From Lycorma delicatula (taxonomy: Eukaryota > Arthropoda > Insecta > Hemiptera > Fulgoridae), in assembly GCF_047948215.1 (NCBI RefSeq), contig NC_134455.1, positions 79,218,689 through 79,282,688 of the forward strand: a stretch of 64,000 nt of DNA. Direction: 5' to 3'. The notes beneath the pieces were generated by a model, which did no database searches, had not been told where the DNA came from, and was given only the letters and a program-made list of their open reading frames with translations. Each line of letters opens with the position of its first letter. The stretch's first letter is position 1. Below, piece by piece: positions 1-12,799 of the stretch. The position numbers and the translations under genes are program-made.

Positions 1-504
1 TGAAAGTTAAATAAAAATATTTTTATCATTTATCTGGCCATTTATTTGCAGCATCGTTATCGTTCATCCTTGCAGTTAAAATATTTTGCATATCCTGATT
101 GGCTATTTCAATTTATAAAAAGCTGAAAATTTTATTAAATTTTTCTACAAAGGCGCGGAATTTGATTAATTGCCTCCAACGTTGGAAAATAACATATATA
201 ATTTATATATGTAACGCTAATTAGACGAGGTTAGCGAGCGAAGCGATCGTAGCAATCTATAAATCACCTGATACCAATCGGCAAGCGATACCTTATAGAT
301 TTGTATGGGTGATTTTTATTTAAATTTCTATTTATCGTTTCGACCATCCACCAAAGCTTATCTTTATTTGTCGACATAAACCGGCAAAGGTCCGAATGTA
401 TGTTAATATAAGCTAATACTTCGGTCTTTCAATAACGTATTTGGTATGTGTTGACATTTACTGGAGAATATAGACGTTCTCTAATTTTGATCTTTCACGG
501 TAAC
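1..504. repeat. Right half of a long-inverted-repeat (foldback) element, cut by window start
   Basis: This stretch is colinear with 44794-45320, from a shared start (GAAAGTT.AATAAAAATATTT) to a shared end TCACGGTAAC (495-504). Shared blocks include TTAGACGAGGTTA, GCTTATCTTT.TTTGTCGAC and the terminal motif. The copy at 44439-45320 is flanked by inverted arms, so this is probably the right half of a second copy whose left arm lies before base 1. No coding potential was seen; it is probably a non-autonomous DNA element. Confidence 0.75.
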
Positions 505-534
505 TCACTCTCTCTCTCTCTCACACACACACAT
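505..534. repeat. CT/AC compound microsatellite
   Basis: A run of TC dinucleotides passes directly into a run of AC dinucleotides, immediately after the foldback terminus at 504. Confidence 0.9.
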
Positions 535-2460
535 ATACGTGTTTAAAAAAAATTGAAAAATTTGACAAAAAAAGAAATTATATTATATACAAAATACTAA
601 AAACAAAATTGTCACCCGCACACTCTTTAATTATCCTATATTAAGGAGCAATGTTTGCAGGCCTAACACGCTAAGAATTCGCCCATTTGAAAATCAAACG
701 CGAATTTCAAAAACCTTACCCAGAAGTTTCTAGTTTCAACCGCTAGATGGCGAAATTTTTTTTCTTTTGGCAGTCGTGATTTTTAATTTTTAACAGATAT
801 AAAACCTGTTTAATTTCATAACTTGAAAATCAAATTCATTTCTCAAAGTTCAATTCAACAGTTCTCAAATTGTATCTAGTTAACAATAAAAGTAGTAAAG
901 AAAAAGGATTTATCTTCGCATTTGTTTTAATTTGACGGAAAAAAGCAACCGACAATTAAATATTCATTCCGAAATTAATATAAAATCATGCTATAATTAA
1001 ATGCTTCTCATTAAATTATTTATTTATTTTTTATACTAGTGTTAACAATAATCACAGTTTTTTCGACTTTTTTACGTTTTAGTTAATTTATTTATTTTTT
1101 CAACTTATTTTAGGTAATTTTTTTTTTGTACGTGTAGATCTCATCAGCTTGTTAAAAATAAAATTTATTAATAAAAATAATGTTTCATATATTTTATAGT
1201 GAATCTAATAGTATACCAAAATAAATTTAAGTTAAATGAATGGATGAAACCGAAGACAAATTTTTTAGAATTAGAACATTTAGGTCAAGAAACGTATGTA
1301 GGCGGCCGTTATGTAAAAATAGAGTAGAAATAATTCTTCCTATTCACACAACTAAATGGACAAGAGTAGAAGAACTGGTAGTGTCGTCTGTTTTTAAATC
1401 CACTTTCTCACCTCAACACAGTCTTAAGATAATATTTTAACTTTTATATATTAAAGCAATCAATCTTTGTCTGTCATTACCCATATTTCTTGTTATTTAT
1501 TTCTATCTATAAATCTATAACCCATTAAAATCAGTTTAAATTATTCATTTCAATGAGTTTTATTCACGTTTTTATTATTATAGTGACATTTATGTATAAT
1601 ATAACTTGAATAAAGTATAGATAATACATAAACTTAACTAATACGGTAAAAGCACTTAAAATAATATATAAATATTAACTACTGATTTATAACAATTTTA
1701 ATTCATATTATTTTTATTATAATTAGTCCAGAAAATTTTAACTTCAACAGTCAATACGAAAGATTAAAGGTTAATATACTAAAATAGAATAAAAAATAAA
1801 ATGAATTTGAGATTAGGTCAGATTCATAATCTGCGACCCATAAAACGTCAATAAATATTGTATCATTATGACGTCCGTTGTCTATACATACCATCAAGCA
1901 ATCAATTTCTTTGAATGATTTTTGAACAGAAAAGTGTATTTTAAATTTAACTAAAACCTTTTATATTCTATTAAGGTTTTATGAAGCTTAAACCGTAGCA
2001 ATTTTATTTTTAACATTTTATATTATCATTCAATGAAAAACGTAGTAATCTTAATCATAATTAAAAATCTTTTTGTAAAGATTAAAAGGAACTAATATTA
2101 TCAAATCTAATTCCAAATTTCATTTCCAAGATTTAATATCCAGTTAATTATACTAGAACTGTAATTCAGCTGTAATAAGTACAGTAATAAGTACAAGTCA
2201 GAGGAAGATGCATAGTGAATTTTTAATTACAATAAACAGGGAAATATACCCCAATTTCATATACCGATGTATTAGAGGCAAGATATTTACTTTTTTATTA
2301 GAAATAAATCTAGAAACTAGAAAAGTATGGATTATACTCATTATAGGTATGGATTACTATCATGGGCTCATTGCAAATATTTCATCAAATATGCTTAAGA
2401 GATTAACGGAATGTCCTTAAATAGGACCATCATGTCTATGTTGATACTGTTTACTTTTTA
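535..2460. other. AT-rich non-coding DNA
   Basis: About 1.9 kb of AT-rich sequence with homopolymer runs. The short open frames (for example 1240-1440 and 2208-2420) have composition like their surroundings and no recognisable motif. I see no gene or repeat here that I can support. Confidence 0.6.
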
Positions 2461-2500
2461 TTTTTGTTGTATATATATATATATATATATACAACAAAAA
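2461..2500. repeat. Perfect 40-bp palindrome around a TA repeat
   Basis: TTTTTGTTGT, then an (AT)n core, then ACAACAAAAA. The whole 40 bases equal their own reverse complement. It is an AT-rich palindrome able to form a cruciform, and may be the core of a small inverted-repeat element. Confidence 0.9.
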
Positions 2501-2879
2501 TCTCTCTATCTCAAATCTGAAGAATCCACGTAAATCTAATTGAAAAAGTATGTACAATACATATGTTATAACGTTAATTTATTATTTTTATCACCTCTCT
2601 TATCCCAAAAATGGTTAAAAAAAATTATTATCATTAGATCCGAAAAATGATGACATTTTAATATAGTAAAGGGGCTTCTTCCTTCAAAAAACCATATACG
2701 AAATGTGATAAAAAATTAACGAGAATTTTTCAACTCTACGCGCTGTCTTTTTGAACGAGTTCAATTTTTTCTCATGAGATGGCAGTACTATCTGTAATGT
2801 ATACCAATATTTTAAGCCGTATTAGATGCTTGAATTTGGGAGCCATTTAATTAGAATGTCTTTATTACGAGTAGCGATT

Positions 2880-3760
2880 TATTTTGTTTGAAAATGATGG
2901 ATGTTTATTAAATTTTTCATTAAAATGCAGTAAATTGGTGAAAGTGTTAGAAAAGGCTTATGCCGAGGATGTTAGGTAGGTGCTAAGATTTTATGAGTGC
3001 TAAAAATGGTTTAAAGTAAGTTGTGAAGACGTTGAAGACGAAAAAAATCCTCCTAACACATCAACAATCGATGAAAATAGCGACAAAATAAAGAATATTG
3101 TGATCAATAATCGTTGAACCATTATTCGAAAAGTTGCTGAAGCGGTGAGAATCTCTTATTGCTCGTGTGATGCAATCTTTAATGTAATTTTGGGTATGAA
3201 ATGAGTAGCAACGAAATTTGTTCCAAAACTGTTGAATTTTCAGCAAAAAATATCACGAAAACATTGCAAAACAATCGTTAGCACACATCATTGATGACTC
3301 AGTATAACTCAAATGAACTATACCAATTGACGAAACGTGGGTATAAGATCAAGCTAAGATCTGATCAACTCAACCGAAGCTTTCTGAAGAACCAAGAGAG
3401 AAAAAAGCACGGTCAGTTAGATAGAATGTTAAAGTTCTCCCACTTGGTTTATCGATTAAAATGGTGTCGTCCTTAACAAATTTTTACCACAAGGTTTTAG
3501 GGGCAAAGAAAGTATAACTTTATAATTTAAGTGGTTTCAGTGAAGCAATCCAGTTTTATCGAGGATTCGGTAATCCAAACTGAGGCAAACAATGTTTGGA
3601 TTTTGCACCACGATACAACTCCAACTTATACTTTACTACAATTTTGTGATTACCGACACAAAATAATTCCATACTGATGCCGCAGCCTCCATATTATCCA
3701 AACATTAAATCCTGCGATTTTTCTTTTTGTTCCGACGTATTAATAGAATATTGATAGGAC
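2880..3760 (+). pseudogene. Decayed mariner-family transposase
   Basis: The conceptual + strand product resembles mariner transposases in order: a helix-turn-helix region around 2930-3050 (KLVKVLEKAYAED, then a CEDVEDE block), the block ATKFVPKLL near 3210, the first catalytic motif DETWV at 3329-3343, a PREKKARS-like block near 3395, the second motif LHHDTTP (3603-3623) and the third PNIKSCDF (Asp codon 3716-3718). The second-to-third Asp distance is 104 nt, close to the DD34D spacing, with one net frameshift. Multiple stops and frameshifts show the copy is dead. I found no convincing terminal inverted repeats, so the outer limits are approximate. Confidence 0.85.
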
Positions 3761-3999
3761 AATGATTTGCGATGATAAATTAAATAATGAAAAAATAAAT
3801 AATTGAACTTAAGAATGTAGCAAAAAATACTTTCAAGAAATCTTTTGAGAATTAGAAGAAACGCTGACATAAGTGTGTATATTCCTAGGATTTTTCTCAA
3901 GATTTTCCTTTTTTCTATTGCATATATTACATCTTATTGCAAACTAAAGATGATACTGATATGTACAGACCTCTGGTTTGATTATCGCATTGTAATACC
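3761..3999. other. No recognised feature
   Basis: AT-rich sequence between the mariner relic and the LINE fragment. It may hold degraded ends of either. Confidence 0.4.
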
Positions 4000-4235
4000 T
4001 GATTTCGGTCTTTACTGAGATGTTCTTTTGTTATAAATATTTTTTGTCAGTCGGTATCTCGGTTTTGTTTGATAGGCTTCTTTATCTAAACCATTGATTT
4101 TGATTATTTCTCCCAAATATTTAAATTGATTGACTGTTGATGTTTCCGTATTTCGTAATTAGGGACTTTTGAAGGAATGTTTTGTTTGTTGCTCATGAAT
4201 TTTGTCTTTTCGAAAGATTTCACAGAAACTAAATC
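4000..4235 (-). pseudogene. LINE ORF2 fragment (downstream of RT, KYLGE region)
   Basis: On the minus strand, SFEKTKFMSN is followed after a frameshift by FKYLGEIIKINGLDKEAYQ. This is the linker downstream of the RT palm in a family of insect non-LTR retrotransposons, and the same blocks occur at 7151-7880, 29820-30470 and 48186-48720. The fragment is short and frameshifted. The clade (RTE-like or other) is uncertain. Confidence 0.7.
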
Positions 4236-5538
4236 ACACAAACTAAATTACAACAATAATACCGATAATTAAATCAAATAAAATTAAAATTTATTACAAA
4301 TCGGATTACTCTAAGTACTCCTGAATTCTAAGACACCACAAACAGTTGTAACACCTGATTAATGACGTAAATATTTAAAATTACAATCTACATGTATCTT
4401 CTAATTGGATTATTTTCTTTCTATAGATAATAATTAATTTTTAATATAATAACCATAAAGCTATTATTATTATTCCTTACTGATATTTAAATCTAAATTT
4501 AGAAATTTAATATATTTCTAAAAACAGTTGCTTTAAAATTGTATAATTACGTATAGCAGTTGCTTTACATACTTTTTTCAATACTAAAATTTTTCACATT
4601 TTCGTTTATATTATTGCAAATATTTATTGCATAATTTTCATTTTCAACAGAAAACTTTTACGCCAAACTATATATAAAATTAAATAAATTACATCTTTAA
4701 AATATAATGAGCAAATTAAAAATAAAATGGACTTAATATATGGGTTAATAATGTATACTTTTATAATTCGACATTTTAAATTTGGTGCCGAATTTTTAAA
4801 ATCAGAATTTAAGAAAAAACGGAATAAATTTATTACTTATATTTATTTATTTATTACAGCGTTCTTTAAAAGCCAGTTTTACGTATTTATTTTTTTCAGT
4901 TTTTATTTTAAATATTTACAATTAACATTTTGAACTAAAATTCAAGCTAATTAAAAACTATATAAGTTTAAAATTTAATGCGTTTATAAATTAAAACCAA
5001 AAAAAAGCAGAGTAATGTTGTTTATGTATTAATCTTGATAAAAAACATAATCCAATTTAAAAGAAAATTGGTTCAAGTTCACATATATGGGCATGATATT
5101 GTTATATTCAACTGTGTTTGTTGTGAGTGTGAAATGTGAGATTTTGTAACATATTCGTTCGCACGTATTTATCTATAACTGTACATAAAATACTAATAAT
5201 TCATAATTAAAAAAAAAATAAATAAATAAAAAGAAGTATATTGCCCTAATTACTAGATTATTTTTATATGATCCAGACAGCAACTTCTAATTTTGGAATA
5301 ATAAAACAGGAAAACTGCCGACTGGTATTCCATAATAAGAAAAAAAAAATTGGATGTAAAGTAGTATTAATTATAATCAAGTTTATTTTATGTTATAATT
5401 AAAAAAGACTAATTAAAAAAAATATTGTACCAGTCAGTCTTGACTAATTACATTTTTTAAACATGCTAGCTTCACAAAGAAATTTTTACCTCAAATTTTG
5501 AAATGAAATATATTGTCAAAGTACGAACTTCCTATATA
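4236..5538. other. AT-rich non-coding DNA
   Basis: Very AT-rich with A and T tracts. A 68-codon open frame at 4727-4933 has only Phe/Ile/Lys/Tyr-rich composition expected from AT-rich sequence. No element was recognised. Confidence 0.5.
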
Positions 5539-6328
5539 GAGTGTTCCGGGACGTATTTTCTGAACTTCAGGAACCGATTTAGGACACCAAAATGAGCAAA
5601 AAAGTTTATATCGACATAAGTTCTATTTCGCTTTGTTTTCCTCCTGGACGGGATTTTTTGAATTTCATCATAAAAATTATTTCTCAGGAACGGGTAAACC
5701 TACTTTAATTAAATTTTGGAAATCTAAGACTAGTGTCTTATTCTAAATTTAAAATGGCGGCAATCTTAATTTTTAAATCTTCAATATCTTTGTAATTATT
5801 TGTTTTATCAAATTTTTACTTATTATAAATTTATTAACAATTTTATTTTGAAGAAAATGACACCTTATTTATAAAAACCTGTTGACAAACAATCAAGTAA
5901 TTGCAGACAATTAACTTGGCAGTACGCTTGCTCACCGTTAAGCAAGCAAAACGTTTTTATTAATTTTCTATTATTATTTATTATTAATAATTTTTATTAC
6001 ATCTAGTAGAGCAAATAAAAACAGGAAAAAAATATCAGCGAAAGATATCGAAAATTAAAAAAATATGATTTGCGCCGTTTTGAAATTTTTGAAGGTGACG
6101 TTTTCAAAGCGTTTTATTTTGTAGAATAAAACATTAGTCTTAAATTTACTAAATTTGATTAAAGTAGGTTTACCCCTTTCTGAGAAATAATTTTTTTGTT
6201 GAAAATCACAAAATGGCGTCCGGAAGGAAAACAACGTGAAATAGGACTTATGTCGATATAATCATTTTTGCTCATTTTGGTGCCACGAATCAGTTCCTGA
6301 AGTTCGGCGAATACGTTCCGGAATACTC
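5539..6328. repeat. Foldback element A, about 790 bp with about 190-bp inverted arms
   Basis: The left arm (5539-5730) and the reverse complement of the right arm (about 6140-6328) align through most of their length. They share CCGG.ACGTATT, GAACTTCAGGAAC, CACCAAAATGAGCAAAAA, TATCGACATAAGT and GGTAAACCTACTTTAAT. The centre is AT-rich and has no transposase. This is typical of a non-autonomous long-inverted-repeat DNA element. No target-site duplication is obvious, so the ends are good to a few bases only. Confidence 0.85.
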
Positions 6329-7150
6329 CATACATGATGCTACTTCTGGGCAATAGTTTAATGGTGTAAATACACACAACAAAAATTTACTTACTAAAAA
6401 GAAAGAGAATAAATTTCTTAAATAACATTTTGAATTTAATATTATAATTTTAGAAAACAGTTTGTTTTTGACGATCTGATAAAGGTATGAGGTAATTAAA
6501 GAAAGGGCTTTAATAAAGGCGTGTAAGAATGTATGTACAATTATAATACTTACTGTAGTGTATAATTTTAGTTAAAGTGATTTATGATCGCTGAATTATC
6601 TGAAATTATTTAAATTTTGAATTAAACTTATCTCTAAATTTCATCATAATCCACATGTTACACGAAAAATAATAACCGATTCAATTTTAATAAATATGAC
6701 CGCTTTTATGTTCGTTAAAAAAATTTACAATATATTTACGTTGGTATCAAATAAGACATATCTTTTTTGGTTTTACGAACAAATCTTAAGGAAATAATAT
6801 TGCAATAGAGTGAAGTATCCTTAAAACAGGGTTTCCTTCAAAGTATTTAGTTATTTCAAAGAACAATTTTTATTTATTTCTTGAAAAAAAAAATCCTCCT
6901 ACAAAAAAATATAGTTATGATATACTTTTTGACAAAAAATATAAAAATCATTTACCGAAAGTAAAATATTTTCACTTGTATAATCAAATAATATTATTGT
7001 ATTTTAATTTAAAAAATAAGTAAGAAAGGCATTTTATAAAAAAAAAAAAATATTATAAATAGACATGTATACATTATTGATTAAAGTAGAAATAATAAAA
7101 GTTTGATTAAAAGACATTCTGTCGTATCAAAGGAGATTTGAAAACCTTTT
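6329..7150. other. AT-rich non-coding DNA
   Basis: No gene or recognised repeat seen. Confidence 0.45.
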
Positions 7151-7880
7151 TTATTGGTTTTTAACAGTAAAGTAATAGAAAAAGAAATAATCAAAGTTTC
7201 AGAAAATAGAATAATTAAAAGAACAAATAGATTTAAATATCTGGGAGAAGTATTAACACCAAATGGTTTTGAAAAAGAAGGAATGAAAACTTGTTCGTTT
7301 AACAAAAAACTAAAAAAAAAAATCCTTTTCAAAAAATGCAAAAATTAGACTTTATAGGACATAGCCATTTTACTAGAAACCCTATACAGAGCGGAATGTT
7401 TGCAACATTTTCAAAAATTAAAATGAAAAAAAATTTAAAAAAGTCACGGCCCTAAAATGGTCAAAGGAAAATATAGACTTAAAAGCTCAAAAGAAATTTA
7501 CAGAAATTTGAAAATAATAGAAACTACAATAAGAAAAAGAAGATTTAAATCTTATGGATCTATACAGAATGGATTAGAACAGACTAACTAAGCGATTATT
7601 TGCATACTTTAAAAACTGAAAAACAGAAATTGCATAATTTAAAGAAGTTGACAAGGACTTAAAAATATCAAATATTTCAGGAGAAATAATTGAAAATCGA
7701 AACCCGTTTAGAATATCAATAGGCTAATGTTCCAGAAAAACCGAAAACTAAAAATTAAAAATTGAAGTGGAGTAAAGAGAGAAGAGAAAAACACATGGAA
7801 AGATTGAAACAATTTCAGAAAAGGGGAAAGAAATCTAAAGTTGTGCAACATGATCCTTAGATCGACCAATTGAAAAAAAA
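7151..7880 (+). pseudogene. LINE ORF2 C-terminal relic
   Basis: The conceptual product has the KYLGE block (RFKYLGEVLTPNGFEKEGM, 7229-7285), then in shifted frames a PKMVKGKYRLKSSKEIY block near 7455-7505, RKRRFKSYGS near 7540 and a lysine-rich tail around 7750-7840 (WSGVKRE). The block order agrees with relics at 4000-4235, 29820-30470 and 47780-48720, so they belong to one non-LTR family. Stops and at least three frameshifts make it non-functional. The upstream RT catalytic region is absent here, consistent with 5' truncation. Confidence 0.8.
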
Positions 7881-8439
7881 GAAAAAAGGAGTTTGATTTT
7901 AATCCTCTATGTCTATTACACCTAAAATATAATGATAAGAATACGGGAGGAAACATCATTTTTGAGGTTGAGGTTACAAACTACCTCTAAAATATATTTA
8001 AAGATATTTCTTTACAAAAAAATTTTAGCCTACAAAATTATTTGATCATAATTTGGTAAAAAAATACAAAACCTACAAACTGGGAAATGTAATAGTCAAT
8101 ATCCCATTACTCTAAGTTTAGTGCAATGTTTTTTCTGCTGACGTCGTTACATGTTGATGTAAGTACTGATAAGAATTAAGCTGAACTTATTTACAGAAGC
8201 AGTTTAACGGTAAAGATGCCAGAGCTTTAACAGAAATTCGAAAGAAAAGATGTAATGTGAGATATATTTATCATTATTTAATTATTAATTTATTATCATT
8301 AACAAAACATATTTTGCAATTAAAATGTATTTAAAAAAACTATTGTATTCTAAAATGTTTTAACGGTGCAGATAAATAGGCATACATTTCTTGCATCTGT
8401 AGGATTACTAACCCAAAAGTGCAAGAGTACATTAAGATA
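7881..8439. other. AT-rich non-coding DNA
   Basis: No supported feature. Confidence 0.4.
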
Positions 8440-8790
8440 AATTGCCGGAAAATTGTTTTAGCTCGTGCCCGAGTTATCAGGTAGCTGCACCCTGCAGCCG
8501 TGCTACTGCATTGATTGTAGGAGAAAACTGTTTACAGCCCGAGCCCAATGTGTGTCCACCCCCTCCACAACCCTTACAAACCCCCACTCGGGTTCCTATC
8601 GCAGTTTTTTCTGCATCTTCCCTTCTTTTTCGTTCCTTTTCATTCGCGACTTATTTTTTCCCGGCGTCAGTCTGGCGCCTGTCTGCGCCCCTCCATAGCT
8701 CCGGGTTACGGAAATATCTTCCTTCTCTTCGCGCTCTCCCGTTCTTCATTCTTCCTCCCACCCAAACCCTCTCACCCACCCGTCCGCGGA
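8440..8790. other. Pyrimidine-rich GC island of unknown origin
   Basis: A sharp change to about half G+C with long C/T runs on the + strand, in DNA that is otherwise mostly A+T. Three overlapping open frames (8442-8810, 8465-8698, 8548-8937) exist because stops are rare in C/T-rich DNA. Their products are Pro/Ser/Phe-rich with no recognised motif, so coding is unlikely. It could be a retroelement 5' UTR, an LTR fragment or a host regulatory or exonic piece. Confidence 0.5.
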
Positions 8791-9234
8791 CCAATATTCA
8801 TCCTTATTAAAATATTACTGCTTTTGTTTAATAGTCAAAAACGTGTCCGCCTGACCCCAAAACACAACATAAATATAAATGATCACCGCCGTAATATTAC
8901 ACGCATTAAATCCTATCTTGTAATAAAATTCTTCTAAAGCGCGGTTTAAAAGTAATAATAAAACCAGTATTCTGTATATATGGTCGGTCTTACTTAAAGA
9001 TGCTAGCTTGTATTCATAAAAAAATGTAATTAAAATTATCAAATAGATAAATTAACTATTCATTTACTGCTAATGAACTAAATATATTTACTTTAAACAA
9101 TATCAGCTGTTCAAGTTTCTTAAATATCTATACAAATAATCTCTACTAATTTATTGTTTTCTCTTTGTTCTGCCAACCGATTTTTTTACCCACGACGGAA
9201 CGGAGACGATATGTGCGTTTGGGATAAGAGGTTT
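8791..9234. other. AT-rich non-coding DNA
   Basis: No supported feature. Confidence 0.4.
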
Positions 9235-9430
9235 TGTGTGTGTGTGTGTGTTACCACTTTCCTCAAAAATTACTGGACCGATTGCGATGCGGTTTTTTTG
9301 CATTGAATAGGGATCAGATCACTTCAAAGCAGGTTCTTGCATTAGTTTTACATTTATACGTTGCCAGCGAGCGCTGCACTAGATATGTTTCCTCAAAGCG
9401 CCTTTTGAATGTTTCTAAGTCTTTTTAATT
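9235..9430. repeat. (GT)n tract with adjoining repeat-like sequence
   Basis: (TG)n at 9235-9251 runs into TTACTGGACCGATTGCGATGCGG, a type of block I associate with dispersed insect repeats, often Helitron-linked. The assignment to a family is from memory of such elements, not from a second copy in this window. A 64-codon open frame spans it but looks incidental. Confidence 0.35.
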
Positions 9431-10080
9431 AACATTTTTTACTTAACGTTCATGTTGTCGTGGGTTTTTTAAAATGTTTAATTTTATTTACTAATAAAAT
9501 TAATTTTCATGAATTACATTTTTTTTAAATTTGTTTATTAATGTACGTCTTTCAAACATAGTCATTTAATTCTTGAATATCCCAACAACATTTAGGACTA
9601 AGATTTGAATTCTAAGAATATTTTATAATTCTTTTTTTTTTGAAGTCACTTTACGAGTGATTTACAACAATATATTATAAAATTTCACAAAAGTAATTGG
9701 AATGTAACTTAACCTTAATTTACCTCTAAAGAGGTTAAAACCTGATTCCTTTCTGCAAATTTATCGAATCTAAATTTTCGTTAAGATTTTTTGCGTTAAG
9801 GTTCGTCTAAAAATAAATGAAATAGAAAGCGTGTTTTTCTTTTTCTTAAAATCAAAATTTTACTCATAATTAATAAAAAAAAAATAAACTTAAATGCCAA
9901 GTAATAAAAGTTTTTAAAAAATAATAACGGTTTTTTAAAAATATATTTAATTAGTTCTGAAACAAAAGACAGCGTTTGAAAGCTAACTATAGAAATTTTA
10001 TGGAAAAATAAAAAAATAAATGTATTCTTCTTATTTATTTTAAACATAGTTATGAAAAGAGAATTAAAATGTTCATGAAA
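9431..10080. other. AT-rich non-coding DNA
   Basis: No supported feature. The minus-strand open frame over 9796-10158 is Phe/Leu/Lys-rich and overlaps the LINE end antisense. Confidence 0.4.
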
Positions 10081-10090
10081 TATCAACTTT

Positions 10091-10845
10091 TTTATGAGAG
10101 CGAGAAACAACATCATATATAAGCTCTGTGGAACGACGTGGGCAGCATCGGCTTTCACTTTGCGAACATCGGCTCTGAACCTGGTCTTCTCGGCTGCTGA
10201 ATATTGTGCGCCAGTGTGGCTTAACAGCCCTCATGTTCATAGAATTGATGCTCAACTTAATAACATTATGAGAATGATTGCCGGGGTTATCAATACCACC
10301 CCCAAACCTGCACCGTATGAACGCTCTTGTAAGAGAGTACAAGAAGATTATGGTCAATCGAAACCTGCCAATACATGAGGACATTGAGGATGCCAATCGT
10401 GGTAGCCTACGATCTAGAAAGCCACCTATCAAAACAGCAATTGCTGCCACAGAGGACGGATTTAACCTAACTGACGCCTGGCTTTGAGAATGGACCACAA
10501 AGCAGAATAACCAAATTCCATGTATTACTTAAAGGAGCCGGGTTTTGACTTGCCACGTAAGACATGGTCAACGCTAAACAGAATACGGACTCAGCATCGT
10601 AGGTGCGCCTATTTCCTGTATAAATGGGGTAAAACAACGACGCCCCTTTGTGAGTGTGGTGAAAATCATACTGTCAGACATATCACAGAAGTTTGCCCTA
10701 GGACAGCTTATGAAGGGAATCCTGAAGATTTCCTGATGGCGACTCCTGAATCAGTAACATATATATAGTTTGTTAAATCTTTGGTTGTAATTTTGACTGT
10801 AATTGGTGTTATGTTTTGGTGTCATACGCAAATAAACAATTCAAC
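10091..10845 (+). pseudogene. Jockey-like LINE, ORF2 C-terminus and 3' end
   Basis: Frame 1 (from about 10091) reads RNNIIYKLCGTTW, SAAEYCAPVW and QLNNIMRMIAG, the segment after the RT palm in Jockey-clade ORF2. It shifts near 10318 to a frame carrying NRNLPIHEDI, then again to PGFDLPRKTW and NRIRTQHRRC (10540-10610). It ends in a zinc-finger-like CECGENHTVRHITEVC (H-X4-C) and a stop at 10766-10768. A stretch is missing around 10313, where the frame change and a shortened block suggest a small deletion. A 3' UTR with AATAAA follows to about 10845. It is 5' truncated and has two frameshifts, so it is inactive, but conservation is better than in most relics here. Confidence 0.88.
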
Positions 10846-12742
10846 TTTTTTGGTTAAAATTTATTTTTCGTTATTCACATAGAACAACCTAAAAACTAAT
10901 AAAGAAATTAAACTAAGTTTTTTAGACTATTTGAATTTTAAACTTATTGTTCAGTAGTTGAACAGATGTCAACGTATACGTTAGAGAAAAAAAAATTATT
11001 TTAAACAATTATAAATAACATCGATTTTTCAATGGTATGAGAATTTTTTTACGTTTATTTCTTTTATACGATTCAAATTAGGTAATTTAAGACATCAAAA
11101 AACGTTATAGCTCCCATATTAAAAAAAAGGTATTGAAAAATTGTTCATATTAATAAAAAGAATTTTCATATTTTTGCATAGGATTCTTAGTTTTAAATAA
11201 ATTTCGGGAACACTCAAAAAAGGTTCGCTATTAAAAAAAATTTCTTAGTAATATTATAGAAAAAAAAAATCAATTTTCAAAAAATTAAAAGTGATAAAAA
11301 TCTTAAATTAACAGAAATTTGGTGAAACATATAAGAAATGAGAAATATATTCATGGATTTATTTTTCTTTTCCAAAATAAAAGATCGTATAAGAATTCGC
11401 AAAAATAAAAACGTATTTGGAGGGTAAGTATTTAATATTTTTATAAATTTTACAGGTAGATAATGTTCATAATTTAGTCAAATTGCAAGAAATAAAACCT
11501 CATTGACTCAAAATATTATCAATTAAACAAAATTACTTTCTGTGATAGTAGAAAAATTAATTTCATCTGAATTTAAAAAATACTGAAATCTTTTACACGA
11601 AAATTCAAAGAAAATTAAAAAAATTTATCTCTGTCATTTTTTTCCAATTCCCAACATTTAGGCAGTCTGAAGTTTCTGGAAATAGTACTCCTGTGACGGA
11701 AACAATAGTGTATTTTCCGGTAAGACCTGCTGCACCCATGAGGTTGTGCTGATTCCCAGTCTGATAGAAGTCTCCACTAAAATCGCCGATATCCTATCTT
11801 TCTGCTGTACTTATATAATTAGTATACTATAAAGTACTAAAGAGATCAAATTAAAATTTCCTGTTACTATCTGAATTATCTCAACAAAAAAATTGTTTGT
11901 GTTTGAGGAATTTTGCTGTTAATGTACCTATGATTTTTTTTTAAACCTTGCCGGTCATCATTTTTCATTCTATTATTTTATACATGTTTAATTTACAATT
12001 TTTTAGAACTAAAATTTAAAATTAATATTATATTTACGGCCTTAATATTTTCCATACAAAAATATTTTGCCGTACAATTCTGATCTAAACAAATATAATG
12101 AATTAAATCTATTAATAAATTAATGTATAATGTTTTTTATTATTCATAAATGTACAAAATTTATGTTATAATTTAAAATATATATTTTATACGTTACATT
12201 ACGTGATAATATATTAAAAAATAGTCTGCATTAAATGTCATTATTATCTAATCAATGTCATGACATTTAACCTATTAGTCTTATAGTAATTATTTGCAAA
12301 AATTTTTAATGAGTATAAAAATTCTTGTAATTACTATAATATATATTTTTTTCTTAATAAAACATATTATCTTGAATAAGAATAAATATTTAAAATATGA
12401 TACATATATTTTTGAATTTACTCTATGCTAAATGTAACGTATATGCGGGATTTTTTTAATATATATATATATCAATAAACAATTTACGTTAAATATTTCG
12501 TGAATGAATTATTATTCTTTTGTTTAGTACAGAATAATAATAAATCTAGTTAATTGTTTAACAAAACTTGTTTTTATGATTACAATTAAAAACTTGTTTT
12601 TAATTGAACAATAAAAAATTCTGATATAAAAATATAGTAATTGTTGTACGATCTTACATCACCCACTCCTTGTGATATTAGATAAATTAATATAACATCT
12701 TATGGCAAATTTAAAAAAAGAAAGATGATGAAAACGAAGCTT
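10846..12742. other. AT-rich non-coding DNA
   Basis: About 1.9 kb without a recognised gene or element, apart from a short TA repeat near 12459-12472. Confidence 0.5.
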
Positions 12743-12762
12743 AATATATATATATATATATA
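12743..12762. repeat. (TA)n microsatellite
   Basis: About ten TA units immediately upstream of the LINE relic. Confidence 0.85.
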
Positions 12763-12799
12763 AATATACATATTATAATAAAATATATATTATAGTTTT

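Noticed and set aside
1240..1440. 66-codon open frame
   Set aside because: No recognisable motif, and such frames are expected by chance at this length.
8442..8937. Three overlapping open frames of 77-129 codons
   Set aside because: They lie on one C/T-rich strand where stops are rare, overlap in different frames, and have no domain or splice context.
10073..10498. 141-codon minus-strand frame
   Set aside because: It is antisense to a well-matched Jockey-like ORF2 segment and has no motif.
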